Source: CAVVIH01 sp963748295
GTDB taxonomy: Bacteria; Acidobacteriota; Vicinamibacteria; Vicinamibacterales; 2-12-FULL-66-21
Direction: 5' to 3'
Assembly (NCBI GenBank): GCA_963748295.1
Contig: CAVVIH010000004.1
Span: 310,001 to 374,000, forward strand
Length of the DNA: 64,000 bases
Positions 1-7,803 of the stretch are shown here, in pieces. The translations under genes and the position numbers were made by a program. Below the pieces are notes generated by a model that did not search any database, was not told the DNA's origin, and was given only the letters and a program-made list of their open reading frames with translations. Numbering within the stretch: position 1 is the stretch's first letter; each line of letters starts with the position of its first letter.

Positions 1-431
1 AGCCATGGGCCGGAGGCTACAACCCGCGGACCCTCGACTTTGCCGGCTTTGATGGCGTCGCGGAGAGAAATGTTCGCGTAGCCTAGCGCGCCAAGATCCT
101 GAACCGTCGTGAAACCTGCGTCCAGCGTCGCGCGCGCATTGGCCGAAGGCTGACCTGCGAGCGTCAAGTGCACGTGCGCGTCAATGAGCCCTGGAAGCAC
201 GGTTGTCGCCGGTAGATCGATGACCGACGCGTTTGCCGGAACGGGCGTATCGGCAATCGATCCCGCCGCGACGATCCGGTCTCCTCGGATGACGACGGTG
301 GCGTTGTCGATCAGCCGGCCGCGATCGACGTCCACCATGGCCTTCGCCCGGATCGCGACGGTTGGCTCCTGCGCCTGCAGGTGCAAGAGGAGGATCGCGA
401 GGCACGCGGCGGCCGCTGCGGCCGGCTTCAC
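1..431 (-). CDS. Secreted amidohydrolase, N-terminal part (runs off the window)
   Basis: Metal-dependent amidohydrolase-superfamily hydrolase whose 3' end lies outside the window; 143 codons are visible. It starts at GTG 431, which overlaps the upstream CocE-type gene's stop by four bases (GTGA). Residues 1-20 form a signal peptide with a run of alanines and a leucine-rich core, so a periplasmic or secreted protein is likely. After it come the small beta-sandwich typical of the family (residues 24-75) and the metal-ligand motif GLIDAHVHL at about residues 80-88, which is the start of the TIM-barrel. Homologues with this layout hydrolyse cyclic amides, dipeptides such as X-Pro, or imidazolonepropionate-like substrates. 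The substrate cannot be read from the part seen. It is the last visible gene of the 1-13842 operon. Confidence 0.85.
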   Translation of the reverse strand, partial: MKPAAAAAACLAILLLHLQAQEPTVAIRAKAMVDVDRGRLIDNATVVIRGDRIVAAGSIADTPVPANASVIDLPATTVLPGLIDAHVHLTLAGQPSANARATLDAGFTTVQDLGALGYANISLRDAIKAGKVEGPRVVASGPW

Positions 432-2287
432 GGCCGATCTCCGCCTGGAATGATCGGCAGCACGATGTGCGACGGGTGGACGCCGGTGTGATGGACGGTG
501 TTCCGCGCGGTCAGCCAGCGAGTCTCGTCGTAGTTGTTCCCGCCGGTATTCAGGTTCCGGTCGTACCTCGGAAAACTGCTGCTCGAGATCTCGAGTCTGA
601 TGCGGTGACCCGGGCCGAAGTAGTTGCTCGTCGCTTTCAGATCGATGCGGACGCGGTAGGTGTCGTCGGGACGCATCCAGACACTCTTGGTAAAGCCATC
701 ACGGTAACGGGCACGAAGAATCGACTCCTGGATGTTGTAGGCCGTCCCGTCAGGGTAGACGTCCACCAGCTTCGCGGTGAAATCGGTGTCTCGGGCGGTG
801 GAGGAAACGTGCAGTATGACTTCGAGCGGCCCGGTCACTTCGAGCCCGCGCTCGAGCGGCGGCGTGCTGTAGACCAGCACGTCGTGACGCTGTTCCACTT
901 CCGACTGATCGAACGCACCAGACGCTGCTTCGGAGCTTCCCGAACAACAGCCTGGACCGCCGACAGACGGCACTGGTGAAGCTGGATCGTACACGTAGAC
1001 GTCCGGCGGCTCCGTGCCGGGCGGCGTGGCGTTCAATGCACCGTCGCCGAATCTGCTGTTCGCCCGCCCCCCGCTGTGCAAGTAGTACTTCACATACTGC
1101 GTGCGGGCGAGCGGCCACTCGTGCTCGTCACGCCAGACGTTGCGGCCCATGACATAGAGCCGGACCTTGGGCATGGCCGTCACGCGGTTCTCGACGCCCT
1201 TCAGCCAGTACTCGAACCAGCGAAGATACAGGTCCCTGTACGCGAGTCGAGCATCCCCGAGATCGCGCTTGCCGACAATCGTCCGGTCGGTTGCCGCCTC
1301 CGACCTGCAGTGCTCCGTCGGCGAGACGATGATGAACTGGTTGTCCCGCGCGCGGGCGCTCTCGGCGTTCGTTCGAAACTGGTTGAATTGCTGCAAGGTT
1401 TCGGCGACGCCGAAGTCGTACCAGGAATTGACCTGCAGACTGGGCACGTCGAACCGATCGGCCGGCTTGATGTATCCGAACTGGTCCCACCACGGATCTC
1501 CCGGCGCGTGCGAGACGAAATCCTCGAAGTCGGTCGGCGGCCCGCCCGCCTTCTTCATCATGTCTACGACCGGCAGGCTGTTCCAGATCGGCCGGTAGTC
1601 CGGGATCGGCGGGAGCACGGGACCAATCTCGAAATACTGGCGGGCTCCTGGCGGCATGTCTTCCGGGTACTTCAGGTATCGCTTGCTGCCAGAACCGCGG
1701 AACCAGCCGAGGGCGCCTGCCAGCTCGATCGCGCCTCCGTCGATGGTTCCGAAGTAGCGGTAGTGAATCGAGCTGCCGGCAGCCTGCGGCAGCATGGCGG
1801 TGTGATGAGGATTGCGGGTGCGCGCCTGCATCACCTGCGTGTCACCCAGGTAGGAGCATCCGTAGGTTCCCACCTTCCCGCTGGACCACGGCTGCGTCGC
1901 CAGCCACGTCGTCGCATCCGATCCGTCGGCGACGTCGTCTTTCGAGATCGTGTAGCTCCCTTCGGATTCGAACTTGCCCCGGGTGTCCTGGACGGCCACG
2001 ACATAGCCCTGACCGGCGAACATCCACGCCGCGGAGGTCCCCCGGCGGTGCGGCCGCTTGTCGTAGGGGGTCCTGATCATGATCACCGGCAGGCGTTCGC
2101 TCACGCCTTTCGGGACATACAGATCGGTCGAGAGCCGGATGCCGTCCCGCATCGGGACCCACACGCTCTCGCGAAGCTCGACTTCATACTTCGCGGATGG
2201 CCAGCCGGGCGATACAGGTGCCTGACGCGCGGCCGCAGCGCCGAAAGCCAGGACCATGATTGCCGCTGCCGGCGCCCGTCGCATCAT
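428..2287 (-). CDS. CocE/NonD family alpha/beta hydrolase (Xaa-Pro acyl-peptidase type)
   Basis: Predicted exported serine hydrolase of 619 aa. The start is ATG 2287, which overlaps the BKACE gene's stop (ATGA); the longer open frame upstream lies inside BKACE. A signal peptide spans residues 1-21. The alpha/beta-hydrolase core carries the nucleophile motif GCSYLG with Ser145. The C-terminal third resembles the galactose-binding jelly roll of the S15/CocE family. Family members cleave acyl or imino-acid ester and amide bonds (cocaine esterase, X-Pro dipeptidyl peptidase, glutaryl-7-ACA acylase). Its place in a degradative operon suggests it opens an ester or amide of the imported substrate. 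Family assignment is secure; substrate is unknown. Confidence 0.9.
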   Translation of the reverse strand: MMRRAPAAAIMVLAFGAAAARQAPVSPGWPSAKYEVELRESVWVPMRDGIRLSTDLYVPKGVSERLPVIMIRTPYDKRPHRRGTSAAWMFAGQGYVVAVQDTRGKFESEGSYTISKDDVADGSDATTWLATQPWSSGKVGTYGCSYLGDTQVMQARTRNPHHTAMLPQAAGSSIHYRYFGTIDGGAIELAGALGWFRGSGSKRYLKYPEDMPPGARQYFEIGPVLPPIPDYRPIWNSLPVVDMMKKAGGPPTDFEDFVSHAPGDPWWDQFGYIKPADRFDVPSLQVNSWYDFGVAETLQQFNQFRTNAESARARDNQFIIVSPTEHCRSEAATDRTIVGKRDLGDARLAYRDLYLRWFEYWLKGVENRVTAMPKVRLYVMGRNVWRDEHEWPLARTQYVKYYLHSGGRANSRFGDGALNATPPGTEPPDVYVYDPASPVPSVGGPGCCSGSSEAASGAFDQSEVEQRHDVLVYSTPPLERGLEVTGPLEVILHVSSTARDTDFTAKLVDVYPDGTAYNIQESILRARYRDGFTKSVWMRPDDTYRVRIDLKATSNYFGPGHRIRLEISSSSFPRYDRNLNTGGNNYDETRWLTARNTVHHTGVHPSHIVLPIIPGGDRP

Positions 2288-3243
2288 TCCACTCGTGCCG
2301 CTGCCATCCCGAGGATCTGTCGCGCCTGTTGGGGCGTCGCGATTTCGCGTCCGAGCTCGCGCGCCAGGCGGGCGGTTCGTTCCACGAGTTGCGCATTGCT
2401 GCGAGCCAGTTCGCCGCGGCGGTAATAGACGTTGTCCTCGAGCCCCACGCGAACGTGGCCGCCGAGGAGCAGCGCCAGCGTCGTCATCGGCAGCTGGTAC
2501 GGGCCGATACCCGAGCACAGCCAGACGGTCTCCTCCGGAAAATCGCGAAGCATATCGAGGACGTGCTGAACGGTTGGATAACTCGAGGTCTGGTAGCCCA
2601 TCACCGTTTGAATCCAATACGGCGGCTCAATGAGTCCGTGCTGCATCAGGTGGCGGATCACCCAGGCGCCGCCCGGATGATAGGTCTCGAGCTCGGGCTT
2701 GATCTGACGCCTCTTCATCTCGGTCGCGAACCAGGTCACGAGCTTGTACGACACGGGCCAGCAATCGTCGTACTCGAACGGAGGACGCGGATGACGCAGC
2801 GGCGCGGCGCGTTCCTTCAGCGTGAAGCGGCTCATGTCGGGCACGAGGTTCAGGGATGCCATGTCGGGCAGGACCTCGAGGGACGCAAGGCGCTCTTCGT
2901 CGGTCATACCCGGACCGCCTCCGGTCGTGTTGTTGATGATGATGTCGGGGCAGCGCTCGCGAATCCGGTCGTTCACCTCGCGCCAGTCTTCGACACGTCG
3001 CGCCGGGCCCGGGAGGTGATCCGGGTTCCGCGCATGCACGTGAACCATCGAGGCGCCAGCCTCGTAGGCCGCCTGGACCGAATCTGCGATCTCGCCAGGC
3101 GTCTCGGGTATCGCCGTGTTGTATTCCTGACCCTGCAGGCCGCCATTGCACGCACAGCAGATGATCACCGGGGGGAACCCTTCGCGCACGCGCTGCATGT
3201 ACTCGTGCGCGTCCGTGTACCGCCAGCTCGCAGGGATGTTCAC
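2284..3243 (-). CDS. BKACE family beta-keto acid cleavage enzyme
   Basis: 319-aa member of the family of 3-keto-5-aminohexanoate cleavage enzyme (Kce), which condenses a beta-keto acid with acetyl-CoA to give acetoacetate and a new CoA ester. The start is GTG 3243, overlapping the dehydrogenase stop (GTGA). Visible motifs: CACNGG near residue 30, the zinc ligands in VHVHARN (His68, His70), NTTGGG, and GLEDN near the C-terminus that supplies the acidic zinc ligand. The preceding gene encodes a 3-hydroxyacid dehydrogenase that could supply the beta-keto substrate, as in carnitine degradation, where L-carnitine dehydrogenase is followed by a BKACE acting on dehydrocarnitine. The actual substrate is not determined by sequence. 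Confidence 0.9.
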   Translation of the reverse strand: MNIPASWRYTDAHEYMQRVREGFPPVIICCACNGGLQGQEYNTAIPETPGEIADSVQAAYEAGASMVHVHARNPDHLPGPARRVEDWREVNDRIRERCPDIIINNTTGGGPGMTDEERLASLEVLPDMASLNLVPDMSRFTLKERAAPLRHPRPPFEYDDCWPVSYKLVTWFATEMKRRQIKPELETYHPGGAWVIRHLMQHGLIEPPYWIQTVMGYQTSSYPTVQHVLDMLRDFPEETVWLCSGIGPYQLPMTTLALLLGGHVRVGLEDNVYYRRGELARSNAQLVERTARLARELGREIATPQQARQILGMAAARVE

Positions 3244-4175
3244 AACGGCTGCTCCTGGGTCTTGCGCAGCGGATTCTCCGCCTTCAACCGGCGAATCTCG
3301 ACGACCATCCTGTCGCGCCACGCACGGACGTCCTCGCGCGCCGTCTCGCCACGCGCGGCGTCGAGCGCCTGGCCAATCTCTTCGATCAGGGCCTTGTCGA
3401 AGTCCGGCGTCGGGCCCAGCTGGTTCATCAGGTTCATGATCCACTCTTCATGGCCGCCAAAGTAGGTGCGAGCGCCGCCGTCGCTGTTCGTGTCGGCAAC
3501 AGCGAAGGGACCGAGGAGAGCCCAGCGCAGGCCGAGGCCTTCCCGGACGACCGTGTCGATCGCTTCAAGGTCCGTCACGCCGCTCTTCAGCAGATGCACC
3601 GCCTCGCGGACGAGTGCGAACTGCAATCGATTGAGAAGGAATCCGTGGATGTGTTTCTTCAGCAGAACCGGCACTTGCCCGACGGAATGTAGAAACTCTC
3701 GAGTCGCGGCAACGACCGCCGGGTCCGTGCGTTCACCGCCGAGCACCTCTACGACGGGGACGATGTGAGGAGGGTTCACCGGGTGGGCGACAATGCACCG
3801 GCCCGGATGTCGAACATCGCGTGCGATCTCGGTCATGTCGAAAGCGGACGTGCTGCTCGCCAGGATCGAGTCCGGTGATGCAACGCGATCGAGATCGGCG
3901 AAGAGCTTCTGCTTGACTGGAAGATGCTCGGGACCGCACTCCTGCACATAGACGGCGCCTTCCATCGCGTCTGCGAGCGAATCACCCACGCGCAGATGCC
4001 CTCGTCCCCCGGGTTCGTGCGATCGGATCCAATCACTCGCCCGTTCCAGTTGGGCGCGATCGGTGTCGAAGAGGGCGGTCGGACAGCCTGCACGCAGGAA
4101 GACCACGGCCCAACTCCGGCCGATCACACCGGACCCGACGACAGCCACCGGCTTGTCGGTCGTCTGCAGGTTCAT
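3240..4175 (-). CDS. NAD-dependent 3-hydroxyacid dehydrogenase (L-gulonate 3-dehydrogenase/lambda-crystallin type)
   Basis: 311-aa protein of the 3-hydroxyacyl-CoA dehydrogenase family. The start ATG 4175 overlaps the permease stop (ATGA). A Rossmann nucleotide motif GSGVIG lies at residues 14-19, the catalytic-histidine motif HPVNPPH at 131-137, and a lambda-crystallin-like segment EGLGLRWALLGP at about 212-223. This subgroup oxidises free hydroxyacids (L-gulonate, carnitine, 3-hydroxybutyrate-like) rather than only CoA esters. Directly followed by BKACE, so the product is probably a beta-keto acid handed to that enzyme. Cytoplasmic. Confidence 0.88.
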   Translation of the reverse strand: MNLQTTDKPVAVVGSGVIGRSWAVVFLRAGCPTALFDTDRAQLERASDWIRSHEPGGRGHLRVGDSLADAMEGAVYVQECGPEHLPVKQKLFADLDRVASPDSILASSTSAFDMTEIARDVRHPGRCIVAHPVNPPHIVPVVEVLGGERTDPAVVAATREFLHSVGQVPVLLKKHIHGFLLNRLQFALVREAVHLLKSGVTDLEAIDTVVREGLGLRWALLGPFAVADTNSDGGARTYFGGHEEWIMNLMNQLGPTPDFDKALIEEIGQALDAARGETAREDVRAWRDRMVVEIRRLKAENPLRKTQEQPL

Positions 4176-5605
4176 GCCAGCTCCTTGGCGGCGTCGCCGA
4201 CGACGAGGCGACGCCGTTCCGTTTCTGTCAGCGATCCACGCGTCGCTCCGGCGATCGCCCACATCACCGCGCCCAGTGCCGCCCATCCGCCCAGCACCAG
4301 CCACTCGATCGGAACGCCTGTCGCGAGGGCGGGCTCGATCAGGCCCCACGCGACCATCCAGAGGCACACGAGCGCGGCCAGTCCGGCGGTGAACGTTCCG
4401 CCGGGGACACGATAAGGCCTGACGGCCGCAGGTGCCAGGCGCCTGAATCGAATGACACCGACGCAGATGAGCAACGCCGCGGCCGCAAGGCAGATGCCCG
4501 CGACGTTGACAATCGGGATCAGCGCGCCGCGGCCGAGCAGCACGGCCGCCGCCGACACGACGCCGACGAAGAGCACTGCCGTGGCCGGTGAACCGTGATG
4601 CGGATGGGCCTCACCGAGCAGCGGTGTCACCAGACGCGCGCGGCCGAGGGTGAACAGCACACGCGACGCGAACATGAAGACGCTGTTCCAGGTCGTGACC
4701 AGCCCCAGCACCGCCGCGGCGAGCACGACCTGGGCGAGGAGGTCCGAGTTGAACGCGCGCCGGAAGCCCTCAGCCGCGGGCATCGGGAGCGTTATCAGCT
4801 CCCGCCACGGCATCGTCATCGAGCTCGACAGAATGACGAGCACGTAAAAGGCCCCTGCTACCGCGATTGACACGAGAATCATGACGCCGGCCGCGCGGAG
4901 CGAGGAGCCCTGTGCGCGCTCGCCCATCATTTGGGGAATGACGTCGAACCCTGCGTACCAGAACGGTGCGGTTGCCATCACCGTCAGCACGCCCCGCCAG
5001 AGTGGGCGGTCCGTAGTCCCGGAGAAAAGGGGCTGAAGATGATCGACGGAGCCCCAGGTCAATCCAGCGATGATGAACCACGCCGACGTCGCGAGGAGTC
5101 CCCACGTGAGGATGTCCTGCAGCCGTGACGCCGCCGCCGCGCCGCGGTAGTTCAGCCAGGTCAGGACCACGGTTCCGGCAATGCCGATCGCGAGGCTTCC
5201 CAGGCGGACCGGTTCACCGGCAACCGAGTAGAGCGCAGGTCCGTCGAGGCCCGGCACGATCGCGCCGGCGATCCAGCCCAGCGAGATGGCCTCGAAGGCG
5301 GTGGTCGCGATCGACGACAGGGCGAGAAACCATCCGGTGGCGAAGCTCGCTCCGGGGCCGTAGAGCGAGTAGGCATAGGCGACCTCGCCGCCTGTGACTG
5401 GAAATGCGGTCGCGAGCTCCGCGTAACAGAGGCCGACGAGCATCATCGCCAGTCCCCCGGCGACAAAGGCCAGCGCGGCGCCGCCGGGCCCGGCCTGCGC
5501 GAGCCACGCAGGCAGTGCCACGACCCAGCCGACGCCGATGATGCACCCGAAGGACAGCGTGAAGAACTGTACGGCCCCGATGCTCCTTTGAAGTCCTCCG
5601 GTCAC
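4172..5605 (-). CDS. APC superfamily amino acid/amine permease
   Basis: 477-aa integral inner-membrane transporter with about 12 hydrophobic segments. The N-terminal FFTLSFGCIIGVGW and the following glycine-rich first helix are the typical APC substrate/sodium-site region. GTG 5605 is the start: the frame is closed upstream by the preceding gene's own stop, and GAGGTGA lies just upstream as ribosome binding site. The family moves amino acids, polyamines or related amines by proton or sodium coupling. Position between the amidinohydrolase-type enzyme and the dehydrogenase/BKACE pair suggests import of the operon's amino-type substrate across the inner membrane. Confidence 0.9.
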   Translation of the reverse strand: MTGGLQRSIGAVQFFTLSFGCIIGVGWVVALPAWLAQAGPGGAALAFVAGGLAMMLVGLCYAELATAFPVTGGEVAYAYSLYGPGASFATGWFLALSSIATTAFEAISLGWIAGAIVPGLDGPALYSVAGEPVRLGSLAIGIAGTVVLTWLNYRGAAAASRLQDILTWGLLATSAWFIIAGLTWGSVDHLQPLFSGTTDRPLWRGVLTVMATAPFWYAGFDVIPQMMGERAQGSSLRAAGVMILVSIAVAGAFYVLVILSSSMTMPWRELITLPMPAAEGFRRAFNSDLLAQVVLAAAVLGLVTTWNSVFMFASRVLFTLGRARLVTPLLGEAHPHHGSPATAVLFVGVVSAAAVLLGRGALIPIVNVAGICLAAAALLICVGVIRFRRLAPAAVRPYRVPGGTFTAGLAALVCLWMVAWGLIEPALATGVPIEWLVLGGWAALGAVMWAIAGATRGSLTETERRRLVVGDAAKELA

Positions 5606-5617
5606 GGGTGCATCACC

Positions 5618-6508
5618 TCAAAGTCGAAGCAGCGGACGCGTGAGACACGTAGGCCCACCGGTTCCCTTCAGAGAGATCTCGCTTCCGTCGTATTCGATCA
5701 CGGCGGCTCCTGCGTTCTCCAGCAGCCCTTTGGTGGCAGGATTACCCGCCACGATCATGCAGCGGCGGGGCGACAGCGTGAGGACGTTGCACGCCAGGGT
5801 CCGGTGTTCGTCATCAGGCACGTCCAGCAGAGTGTAACCATGCGCGATCAACCATTCGCGCATGAACACTGGCAGGAGCCGCGAGTAGGTGACGGCGAGA
5901 TCGACATCGACCAGGCTGATGAGCGCCATCAGATGCAGACAGGCTCCCGGTCCCTGCCAGTGGGGGAGCGGGACCACGATCACTTCCGACACCCACGGCT
6001 TCAAGAGCTGCCGTAATTGGCCAATGCCTTCGTCATTCGTCCGGTAGCCTCTGCCCACCGCGAGAGTCCGGTCGTCGAGCCAGACGACATCGCCCGCCTC
6101 CAGCGTGCCGGGCGGTTCGATTTGCCCGAGGATCGGCATCCCGGTGCTTTGCAGATACTCGGCGGTCGTGGCTGATTCCGGCGCGCGCAACGCCTTCGCC
6201 ATTCGGCAGAGGATCGCGCCGCCGGGCGTGATGACGACCGGATCGTAGGTGTAAATAGAATCGAGGCTCGTCTCACGATCGCGCGGCAGGAACTCGACGA
6301 TCGGCACTTCCCGGCGCAGGAGCTCGGCGAACGCGTCGTACTGGCTCACCGCGCGTTCGAACACCGGAGCAGCCTGATACCCGAGTGCCTGCCAGCCCAT
6401 CGCCACCGTGCTCTCGTCCCGATATGCGTCGCGCGCGTGCTTCAGCAGCACGCGCCGGAGTGGCGCAATCATCGATTGAACGCCGTATTCCGCGCCGGTC
6501 GCGTTCAT
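5618..6508 (-). CDS. Arginine deiminase/DDAH superfamily hydrolase
   Basis: 296-aa protein of the guanidine-modifying (amidinotransferase/DDAH/deiminase) fold. The start ATG 6508 overlaps the M20 gene stop (ATGA); the longer open frame upstream lies inside M20. Expected active-site blocks are in order: the acidic substrate-binding stretch near residues 80-90, GTLEAGDVVW (135-144) followed by GRGYRTNDEG (153-161), the catalytic histidine in LHL (His192), and a C-terminal GGPTCLT with the probable nucleophile Cys288. Enzymes of this fold hydrolyse guanidino groups (arginine, methylarginines, agmatine-like compounds). Exact substrate unknown; it hints that the operon's substrate carries a guanidino or substituted amidino group. 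Confidence 0.82.
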   Translation of the reverse strand: MNATGAEYGVQSMIAPLRRVLLKHARDAYRDESTVAMGWQALGYQAAPVFERAVSQYDAFAELLRREVPIVEFLPRDRETSLDSIYTYDPVVITPGGAILCRMAKALRAPESATTAEYLQSTGMPILGQIEPPGTLEAGDVVWLDDRTLAVGRGYRTNDEGIGQLRQLLKPWVSEVIVVPLPHWQGPGACLHLMALISLVDVDLAVTYSRLLPVFMREWLIAHGYTLLDVPDDEHRTLACNVLTLSPRRCMIVAGNPATKGLLENAGAAVIEYDGSEISLKGTGGPTCLTRPLLRL

Positions 6509-7803
6509 TCGCACCAGGTGTCTATCGTCAACGCCAGGACCTTGGTTGCGGTGACGACCTCCTCGAGCTCGATGAACTCGTCCACGGTGTGAGCGTTGGC
6601 GACGTCTCCCGGACCGTACAGAACGGCGGGAATCTGCGCGTGGTTCGTGAACAAACGGAGATCCGAGCCGTAGGTCACACCCTCGACCTTCGCCGGTGTG
6701 CCGGCAAACACCTGATGGCAGGCCGCCAGGTCTCGCAGAATCGGCTCGTTCCGATCGGTCTCGGCAGACTCGAACTGCCCCTCGAACCACTCGAGGACAG
6801 GAGGATGTTCGCGAAGCCACGGGTCGGCGTTGCTGGCGTTGCAGACCGCGCTCGCGAACGCCGCCTTGGCATCCTCGATCGATTCCCCGGCGAACACGCC
6901 ACACCGTCCTTCGACCACTGCCTCATGCGGGACCGTGGAATGCCAGTCGCCGGCCGCGATCGTTCCGACGCTGACGGGCGCAATATTCAACGGGTCCGCA
7001 TAGAACGGGCTCGGATGGGCGAGGTGACGTTCGCGATCGAATTCGTTCAGCCGGCCGATCAGATAGCACGCTTTCTCGATCGCGCTGATTCCCAGCCGTT
7101 TCATACACGCGTGAATTGAGCGGCCCTGCACCCGTAGGCGAAACGTGAGCGCGCCAGACTGGATCGGGCAGATGCGCAGCCGCGTTGGCTCGAGAACGAT
7201 CGCCCCATCGGCCCGATACCCCTTCACAATCGTGGTCAGCGTGCCGATGCCCCCGCTCTCCTCCCCGCTGACGGTCTGCACGAGCACGTCGCCGCCAGGC
7301 GATCGTCCGAGGAGCTTGAGGATCTGCACTGCGAAGATCGCCGCGGTGACGCCGCTCTTCATGTCGCATGACCCGCGGCCATACATCCGGCCGTCACGGA
7401 CCGTTGCGGCGAACGGCGGGTCACTCCACAGGGCGGGATTGCCAGCCGAGACCACGTCCAGGTGTCCGTTGAGAATCAGGGATCGCGACTTCGTGGATCG
7501 TGTCCCGGTCCAGCGGCCCACGACGTTGACCCGGCCGTTCGATGTCAGGCCGTCGTCGTTGAACGCCGGGTGTTCCTGGAGCTCGTCGAACCGGCTCTCG
7601 ACGATGTCGACTGAAAGACCGAGCGAGCGCAGCTTTTGCGCGACATAAGCGTGCGCGGGCGCTTCTTCGCCGGGAAGACTCGGGATCCGCACCAGGTCCT
7701 GCGCGAAGCTGGTGAGCTCGGCCGCCACATCGTCCACCGCCGCAGAAATCAGCGCCGCACGTTCGTCAATGGTCGAATTGTGCCAGGCAGTCTGTTGCGT
7801 CAT
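6505..7803 (-). CDS. M20 family metallo-deacylase (ArgE/DapE/ACY1 type)
   Basis: 432-aa zinc aminoacylase/peptidase. ATG 7803 overlaps the stop of the upstream amidohydrolase (ATGA). Metal ligands follow the family pattern: NGHLDVV (His114), GRGSCDMKSG (bridging Asp147), SGEESGG (Glu181/182), a later EPT glutamate, and a C-terminal histidine in ANAHTVDE. The dimerisation/lid domain with SIHACMKRLG sits in the middle. The family removes N-acyl groups or splits dipeptides. No signal peptide, so it acts in the cytoplasm on imported material, probably before or beside the DDAH-like hydrolase encoded next. Confidence 0.92.
   Translation of the reverse strand: MTQQTAWHNSTIDERAALISAAVDDVAAELTSFAQDLVRIPSLPGEEAPAHAYVAQKLRSLGLSVDIVESRFDELQEHPAFNDDGLTSNGRVNVVGRWTGTRSTKSRSLILNGHLDVVSAGNPALWSDPPFAATVRDGRMYGRGSCDMKSGVTAAIFAVQILKLLGRSPGGDVLVQTVSGEESGGIGTLTTIVKGYRADGAIVLEPTRLRICPIQSGALTFRLRVQGRSIHACMKRLGISAIEKACYLIGRLNEFDRERHLAHPSPFYADPLNIAPVSVGTIAAGDWHSTVPHEAVVEGRCGVFAGESIEDAKAAFASAVCNASNADPWLREHPPVLEWFEGQFESAETDRNEPILRDLAACHQVFAGTPAKVEGVTYGSDLRLFTNHAQIPAVLYGPGDVANAHTVDEFIELEEVVTATKVLALTIDTWCE

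Noticed and set aside
2284..4175. Carnitine degradation operon
   Set aside because: The enzyme pair fits, but no betaine/carnitine transporter, thioesterase or demethylation genes are present, and the DDAH-fold and M20 enzymes do not fit that pathway.
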